From Malus domestica (lineage: Eukaryota > Streptophyta > Magnoliopsida > Rosales > Rosaceae): DNA of 64,000 bases. The notes below the pieces were generated by a model, which saw nothing but the letters and a program-made list of their open reading frames with translations, made no database searches and was not told where the DNA came from. The position numbers were made by a program, and so were the translations under genes. Each line of letters opens with the position of its first letter. Positions within the stretch are counted from its first letter, which is position 1. Shown here piece by piece: positions 57,267 through 64,000 of the stretch. The stretch covers positions 25,465,001 through 25,529,000 of the forward strand of contig NC_091676.1 of assembly GCF_042453785.1 (NCBI RefSeq), written 5' to 3'.

Positions 57267-59254
57267 TGATAGGAGCATATTTATGTAACTTAGTTAGCTT
57301 GTTTCTTGGCATTTATGTTGTTAGTTCCTAGTTATTTTAGTACTTTAAGCTATTTCCGTGTGTTTGTAGGTCCAAAGGGCTAAAGGAGCAAGAAAGTGTA
57401 TTTTGGAGCCTTTTGGAGCAGTTTTGGGCTTGGAATGAATAGCACATGCTTGGAGCTAAGTAGATGGACGAAATTGAAGATCAAAGGAGGCTAGGAATGA
57501 ATAATGAGATGAAAGAAATGAAGAAATGACAATGAAGAACAGAGAGTTCAGAATTGGAAGCCAAAGTTCTAAAGTTGAAGGTTTCCATTCTTGAAAGTTT
57601 CTATTCTTGGATTGGAAGTTTCCTAATACTTCCTCACCTATGTTCTAGCCACAAAAGGATTCCAAAATATGTGAGGACATTTAATTACATATTCTAGAAG
57701 TCCTAAACTTGCCCTAAAGTCCAAGCTGCACCACCCTAGGGTTTTTCCTTTTCTTGCCGCACAAGGGATCCTCTCCTTGCCTAAATTCTGAACCAAAATC
57801 ACATTCCCCTTTCAATTAAAAGTCAGCCGCAGCTTCCTTCCCTTTTCTCTCTTAATTTCTGACCTTAAATACCTTTCCTATATTGTGCCGCATCTTTGTT
57901 ACCTATTTCTCTTGAAATTCTGATTCTTTCTTACCTATTCAGTTGTGGGACAAATTAGTTAAGTATTTAAAACCCTTTTTCTGAACCCTAGCCGAGTTTT
58001 AGCCTTTAAAAAGCCTTAGTCGCACCATTCAGAGGAGGGCCATAATCCACCCATCCACCCTTCACCATAACTCACCTATGTCCATCCACCACCACAATTC
58101 ACCATAAAAATCATCAACCACACCTTGTGCCGCAGCAAAGAAGAAGAAGGAGAGCCTTTGGATGTGCTTGCCATTCAAGTTAGAGTTGTTGGAACGTTTT
58201 AGGTGCAATCTTTCTTTTGTTTTCAATGTTTAAGTTCAATAATCTTTGTTTTGCGAACATGAGTGGCTAAACCCGTTTTTGCTAGAGGGAATTCAAAGCC
58301 ATGAACATATTTACAATATGAATTGATTACTTTCAGTTGTGGTTTCATAAACCTTGAATGCAATTTACTTAACTGTTTGATTGATAACTTATTCTTGTAT
58401 GTTGATTGAGGGTCGACACTTAGTTTGCATGCATGAATTTGATGCTAGAATATAAGGGAGTTTCACCTAATCATTATGAACTTATATTCATAAGTGGTGG
58501 AGGTTGCTGGTCACGATCGTGTTTAGTAAATTCCTGGCATAAGTTTCATGCAATTCATAGTTACAAGTGCCTTGTCAATACTTATGATTTTCATAGAACT
58601 TAATGATCTTTGCTCGTATCTCTATTATGCAATTCATGTAGGGAACTTGTGAGGAATGATTTGGGTTGTCGCATGCATTCATCCAATTCAATGAAACTAG
58701 GAAAATCTAAAGGTTAATTAGTGCAATTCACGGTTAATCTGGGGTATTGAGGTTTATGGTTTATCGAAAGAACAACTGAATATCAATTTGTATGCTAGTG
58801 TGTCATGTGTGGAGAAGGAACTCTAGCTAACCAATCATCCATATTTTTCCCTAATTTCGTGCAAATCTGTCTAGTTCTAGTTTTTGTTTTGTTTTTACTT
58901 TATTTTCGTCCAAAACCCAATCCCCCTTTACTTTAGTGTGTCTAATTAGTTAGAATCTGTTTTAGTTTGTGTTTTTAAGTGTTTTGAATCAAGTAAAAGT
59001 CAATTTTCGTCCATAGTCATTCCTTGTGTCTAGTTTGAGTCTATTTGGTTGTTTTAAGCTGTTTTGAGTATTTTAAGTTTGTTTTGAGTCTTGTGAGTCT
59101 TGTTAAGTGTTTTTAAGTTTATTTTTGTGTTTTTAAGTCAGTTTAGAGTAGATTAGCAATCCCTCCTAATCCCCGGTCCAGAACGATCCCTACTTATCCG
59201 TACTACAATTGTCAACAAGAGGGTTTAATTTGTGTGTTGGATTATTTCACATCA
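57267..59254 (+). repeat. Right LTR of the Gypsy-type element
   Basis: Nearly identical to the left LTR, differing by scattered substitutions. Confidence 0.92.
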
Positions 59255-59420
59255 ACTCGTGCCAGAACCAAGCAAAGCCTAATTAATTCGACTCAATTGA
59301 AAAACAAATCAAGCATGAACAGACATCTTCGGCTTGTAAAGCTTGTGAGCAGCTCAAAACATTTTACGAGACACTCGAGGTAGGCTTGAGCTCGGCTAGG
59401 TAATTCAAGCTTGACAAGTG

Positions 59421-59423
<3 letters not shown>
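59255..59423. repeat. GAGCTCGGCT-type repeat flank
   Basis: CTTGAGCTCGGCTAGG and related motifs. Similar DNA lies left of the Gypsy-type element (51700-51738) and at 62760-62925. Confidence 0.4.

Positions 59424-59469
<46 letters not shown>
59424..59469. repeat. (TA)n microsatellite
   Basis: About 23 TA units. Confidence 0.95.
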
Positions 59470-59473
<4 letters not shown>

Positions 59474-60256
59474 AATGCAGGGTTTTCATCTCACAAAATG
59501 GTGCAAGCTGGGAAAGAGATCACAAAGGCCCAATTAAAGTCAAAGCCCAAGAAAGATTAAGAAGCCCAAAGCCCAAGGGTGTTAAAAGAGAATATGTCTG
59601 AGCGATAAAGCCGACCGCTCACCAGCTTAGTTTGACTAGACTCCATAAAGTACTTGTCACCCGCTAGGTGCAAGTGGGCATGCTGACAACTTTAAGGCAC
59701 AAGAATTAAGAGGCAGGCCTACTCAGACACTAATCAAGCCACATGTCATTCAACAATTGGAAGCAAGAGTCTAGGACGGGACATAAAAGGTGGTAGGGTA
59801 GCTGCTCGGGGTGATATGGTTAATTAATCAAGGACAAGCAAGTCACTCGGCGCACATTACTCTAAAAGGCGTGTAATCTCAACTAAGCACATATCACTTC
59901 ACCACCGAATATCTATTGATGGTTAAAGGAGTTTTCAGCACATTAGTTGATGCGAGCGGCGCATTAAATGCTACAAAGGTGATCGAGAGGCTTTTTGAGT
60001 TCATTGAGGGCCTATGTAAGGGGGTGAAAATCTCTTGTAAAGGGTCAAAGGACTAAAGCCAGAAAAATTCCAGTCTTAGCGGAACGCTATTTATAACCTT
60101 TGAAATCAATATAATCCGAGCAACATAGTGGATGTAGCCCAATTTTGAGGGGTGGACCACTTAAATCCTGAGTCCATTTCATTTCAGTTATAGTCCATGC
60201 CAACCAAGGGGTAATTGTTTTATTTGTTAACTTGCAAGTTTTAAGAGTTAACAACA
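59470..60256 (+). mobile_element. Possible solo LTR
   Basis: Begins TGTTAATGCAGG and can be ended at AGAGTTAACA. It has an LTR-like 3' part (CTATTTATAACCTTTGAAAT, ATCAATATAATCCGAGCAAC). No matching target duplication and no coding sequence. Confidence 0.4.
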
Positions 60257-60960
60257 TTTATAAAAATTCTCAACTTTAATTAAATTTGTTGTAAGAATAA
60301 TAATTTATTTTGTACTTCTTGTATAATATGGAGACTCATATTTAACTAACTCAATTAAGGAAAATTACAAAGGATATATGGTTTGATATAGTTTCTTCTT
60401 TCTTTGTGGCTAATAAGTAGAATAAAACTTCAAGTTGCCGCTCAAAGAACCCTAAACCATGCAAAAAAAATAAGAAAAATCAAAGTCTAATTGTCGAATT
60501 GTTCATTGTTCCCAATGCTAGTATCTGCTTCAAAAAAATTTAGAAGTAATATTTTTCTATAAATATAAATTTCTCATTTGTATAGTAGTATATACTGAAC
60601 ACTATATCTAGTGTTCTAAAAAGCCTCACTTAGGGATGCCTAGGTGCTAGGCAGTTGACCACAACCATGGTTAATCTCTAGGCAGTTAAAAAAAAGAAAA
60701 GAAAGGGCGCCTAGACCTGCCTATATGTCGCCTAGCGCACCTAAACCACCTAGGTTGTGACTCTCTCATAGAGAAAAATAGATAGCTTTTCATTTTGTAT
60801 TGTAAGAGACTTGTTGGATACTTGGATGAACATTCATTATATACTTCTTCCCAATGTTTTAATATGTTCTAGTACTTTATAATTTATGTCATTCTATTTT
60901 GCAATTCATATATCTCAATAGAGTTATGCCTTTTTAAGTATTAGTAGATATTTATTTATA
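60257..60960. other. Gene-free interval
   Basis: AT-rich. At 60630-60750 are short repeated GCCTAGG/CGCCTAG motifs. No gene. Confidence 0.4.
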
Positions 60961-62449
60961 GGGAAATACCCCAAAATGAGACAATTTCTTAATTTTGGGA
61001 CAAAAATAGGACAAACCGGCCATGCACAAGGCACACCATGCACAAAACTAAAATTACTAAAATACCCACATATAAATGGATTATTTCCTCCCCTTTTCTG
61101 ATTTTTCTCTCTCTCTAATCTCTCTCCCCTTCCTCTCTCCTCTCACTTTCTTCCTCACGTACTCTCTCTCCTCTTCTCACTGTGCACACATGGTGCATTG
61201 TCATCCCGACTAACACCGTCCAAATTGAAGCCACCACCATTTTCATCTTGTCCTCACGAGTCCAAAACACCTAGCCTTGTCACGAATCTCATCCCCAGTC
61301 ATTGGGATTGAAACTCAAGCAAACTGCAAGTTTTCCGGCCATTTTCCGGCAACACAACAAACAATCGAGACTCAAGACCACCATCATTGGACTCGCATTG
61401 AGGGTGGGAACAAAGCCCAGTCATTAAATGTTGGTGTTTTGTTGGATGATTTTTTTTTCATGATTTGCTCACTATATGTACTTGACATGCACATGATATG
61501 CTCACAGATCTAAGCCAACCCAAAAACCTAGAGCTCACAACTCTCTTTTTGAAATTAGAAAAATGACGTCATCACATGTGATGTCACCACCATATACACT
61601 ATATGCACATCGTATCTACAGTACATGCACATGATATGCATAGAACTGGAGATCGAGTAACGAGCTGCTTTTCACATTAATAAAGAACTTTAATGGCAAC
61701 CTATTGGTATAGTGAATACAATTAAAACATAATTGTTACGTATATAAGTGGCAGTTTGAAAATTCTTGCTGCGTATATCAATCACTGCTTAAATGTGCAC
61801 GTAGAAATCATGATACTTGTCGTTATTTCATGAACACGCATGATCCTTAACGTCCTCTAAACTTTTTTTTTTTTTTCACTAAGGCCAACTAGGTTGTAGT
61901 CATACTTGCTAAATCCAGGGCACAATATACGTGCATCATAACTAGTGAATTTAATTTCTAAGCATTAATTCACCCATTTGTTCCATAAATCATTGATGAA
62001 GGAACTTGGCCTAGATTTGTGAGCATAGTATGTGCATGTCGTGTACATACAGTGAGCAAATCCTGAAAAATTCATCCAACAAAAGACCAGCATATAATGA
62101 CTAGGCTTTGTTCCTACCCTCGATGTGAGTCCAGTGGTGGTGCTCTCGAGCTTCGATTTGGATGGTGTTGGTTAGGATGACAGTGCACCATGAGTGCACA
62201 GTGAGAAGGGGAGAGAGAGTGCGTGAGGAAGAAAGTGCGAGAAGAGAGAGAGGAAGGGAGAGAGTAGAAAGAGAGAGAAATAAAAAAAATGAGAAGAAAT
62301 AACCCATTTATATACAAGGGGAATTAAGTCATTTCAAGGTGTAGGAAAAATTCTATTTATGTCTGATTTTTGTGCATGGCGTGTGCATATTCGAAATATC
62401 CTATTTATGTACCAAGATTAAGAAATTGTCCTATTTCTGGGTATTTCCC
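60961..62449. mobile_element. MULE-type foldback element
   Basis: Long imperfect inverted repeats: left arm about 60961-61515, right arm about 62015-62449. Both ends read GGGAAATACCC, then AATTTCTTAAT. Perfect 9-bp duplications ttatttata flank it (60952-60960, 62450-62458), the size produced by Mutator-like transposases. Both arms also carry GTGCATTGTCATCC/GTGCACTGTCATCC and ATGTACTTGACATGCACATG-like blocks. The centre (61516-62014) is unique AT-rich sequence. No transposase, so non-autonomous. Confidence 0.85.
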
Positions 62450-62458
62450 TTATTTATA

Positions 62459-63350
62459 TGTGATATAATAATAAATGTAATTGAAGTTAAAAAAAATACC
62501 TAGACCCCCGCCCAAGTCCCTGTCCGTTGCTTGACTAGTGGCAAGCTCATTTTAGAACCTTAACTATATATCAATCGATTGATACAGTCTACATGACAAT
62601 ATATATATCGTCAGACCTTTTTTTCTTTATTGAACTGATTACCATGAAACACGATATTAAATGTTTGATATTGTAGTCAACTCTTATGCCTAAACTCTAT
62701 CATAATATTGCAAAGTGTTTTACACAATCGAACCAACTTTCTATAAGAAATAGCTCAAAACAGCTTAAACTCGGTATCAAGTTCATTTTTTTTTAATCTC
62801 ATTCGAGCTCGGCTCGTGGAAAATCAAGCCAAACAAGCTCGAGTTTGGAAAAAAAAAAATAAATAAATAAGCCAAACTTAAGCACAATAATATTCGGTTC
62901 AACTCGGCTCGTGTACAACCCTATTTACCTCCGACAAATAAAAGAAGCATATTATAAAATTCCCAATAAACCTAATTTTAGCATCTCAGGCTTAATTTGT
63001 ACAAGAAAAGTTGCTCAAAATCGTATGAAGTAGTAGCAGTCAAAGGATTAAGGGAGAATGGTATCATAAAATACAAAAATTAGAAAATTGTAGCCGGTAG
63101 CAATTGAAATACAACTTAAACATTTTCCATTTACAGAGGTCATATTGTTGTTAGTAACAAATTGGGTTGCAAAGAAAAAGGATGAAGAGAAGAGAAGAGA
63201 TCACGTGTTGGAGAATTACAACCAGAAACTACAAAAATAAATAAATCCAAGAAATATTTTCTCTTTCGAAGAAGAGCGTAATCATGTAATATTAATTTCA
63301 ATAACTACGTACTAGAGCATACATATCACGATCTTAACTGGTTCTTATAT
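62459..63350. other. Interval with GAGCTCGGCT-type repeat
   Basis: 62760-62925 carries CATTCGAGCTCGGCTCGTGG and CAACTCGGCTCGTGTACAAC, related to the flanks of the Gypsy-type element. The rest is AT-rich without recognised features. Confidence 0.4.
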
Positions 63351-63936
63351 TGTTGGAAAAATTAGAGTCTAATTACTATATTAAATCACATAGAAAATTA
63401 AGAAATAATTCATGCAATTATATATCAAAATAATGCATGCACATGAGTAATCAATGTTAAATGGACATGATATAATGGATTAGAAAAACCAAGAAAATAC
63501 GGTCGAGGCAAGTGTTGGACACTTTGTACTTAAGACAAGTTTACGCCTCACTACGGTGCTCATGGTTGATCGGCGAATGTCTCCTAAGATACAACGACCA
63601 CATCCTTATAATAATAGCACTCCAAATCACAAGGCTCCATGAACCACGATTGTGTTGAAAACTCTCTCATATGGACTCAATGAGACTCTCTAATATTTAA
63701 TGCACTACATCTATGTATGACTATGTAAACAATGAAAAGTTCTTATATGATTATAGGGGCTTCCCTATTTATAGAATATGAGATACTTTTTTGGAAAACA
63801 TGTGACTATTAATGAAGAGTCAAAAGTTGCAACACTTCATTTAAGTAGACATATCTTTCTACTAAAAGGCTTCACTTCTACTTTCCATTCAATTAATAAA
63901 TTTAATATAATAATAATATTATTAAATTTTCCAACA
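63351..63936 (-). mobile_element. 3' LTR of a Copia-type element running off the window
   Basis: 586 bases, TGTTGGAAAAATTAG to AAATTTTCCAACA, with short inverted ends TGTTGGAAAA/TTTTCCAACA. Right of it, ATCCCCTACATG read on the minus strand is CATGTAGGGGAT, a polypurine tract. The interior therefore lies beyond 64000, and this is the 3' LTR in minus orientation. Confidence 0.75.
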
Positions 63937-64000
63937 ATCCCCTACATGAATGGAAATTGACGCAACACTATGCAAATGACAATGCAAACACTAGAGAGAG

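Larger units (their letters stand above)
51739..59254 (+). mobile_element. Young non-autonomous Gypsy-type element
   Basis: LTRs of 1986 and 1988 bases (51739-53724 and 57267-59254), starting TGATAGGAG and ending TTTCATATCA or TTTCACATCA. Flanks are gctcg (51734-51738) and actcg (59255-59259), one mismatch. The primer site TGGCGCCGTTGCCGGGGATT matches tRNA-Asp. The polypurine tract AAGTGTGGGGGAATT precedes the right LTR. The 3.5-kb interior has one 269-codon open frame and no RT, integrase or RNase H. Few LTR differences are visible, so insertion is recent. Flanking sequence on both sides carries TTCGAGCTTG/GAGCTCGGCT-type repeat DNA. Confidence 0.92.

Noticed and set aside
61277..61513. 78-codon open frame
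   Set aside because: It lies within the left arm of the MULE foldback element, and the mirror sequence on the other arm gives similar chance frames.
51690..62921. One large DNA element carrying the Gypsy-type element and MULE as passengers, based on GAGCTCGGCT-type repeats on both sides
   Set aside because: The shared motifs are short and diverged, and I found no matching termini or target duplication.

Overview
The window is nuclear DNA of a flowering plant: spliced genes with GT/AG introns, AT-rich intergenic DNA, plant-specific genes (a 514-residue STP-type hexose/proton symporter, a SAG39-type papain-like protease, a chloroplast thioredoxin x exon) and plant transposon families, including Cassandra elements with 5S rRNA-like LTRs. 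The repeat families look like those of Rosaceae (apple/pear group). That lineage call is inference from recalled repeat families and was not searched.

Host genes, left to right: an E2F-associated phosphoprotein (EAPP) homologue (4819-6965, minus, 3 exons, 159 aa); an orphan last exon of thioredoxin x (9851-10057, plus); a complete hexose transporter (10564-12511, minus, 4 exons, 514 aa); the U5 snRNP 40 kDa WD40 protein (CDS 29253-30287, plus, one coding exon behind an inferred 5 kb 5'-UTR intron); a USE1-type SNARE (41786-45067, plus, 7 coding exons) whose frame breaks just before the membrane anchor; and a papain-family protease (46770-47984, plus, 2 exons, 342 aa). They look like unrelated genes; no cluster or shared pathway is visible.

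The rest is mostly mobile DNA in layers. 1-4104 is an L1-type LINE relic carrying another insertion. 7341-8157 is an RTE LINE 3' end fused to LTR-like sequence inside one 18-bp target duplication. 13930-15977 is a CACTA relic. 15978-23340 is an older minus-strand LINE holding a Copia element with an inverted interior (16198-20648) and a solo LTR (21017-23106); taking both out rejoins the LINE reading frame. 24436-27623 is an LTR element in the SNRNP40 5'-UTR intron whose open frames do not resemble gag-pol. 32336-33255 holds two small Helitrons in opposite orientation. 33528-36050 is a Gypsy-type solo LTR, directly followed by a head-to-tail array of eight Cassandra LTRs (36054-38885). 45592-46350 is a Tourist-like MITE inside another. 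51739-59254 is a young 7.5-kb Gypsy element without a full pol. 60961-62449 is a MULE-type foldback element with a perfect 9-bp target duplication. A Copia-type LTR starts at 63351 and runs off the right edge.

The best candidates for something undescribed are the 24436-27623 element with its duplicated protein module, the Cassandra concatemer, the Copia element with an inverted interior, and the RTE/LTR chimera. Exon borders come from splice signals and reading-frame continuity read by eye, not from transcripts. Difference counts are by-eye estimates.
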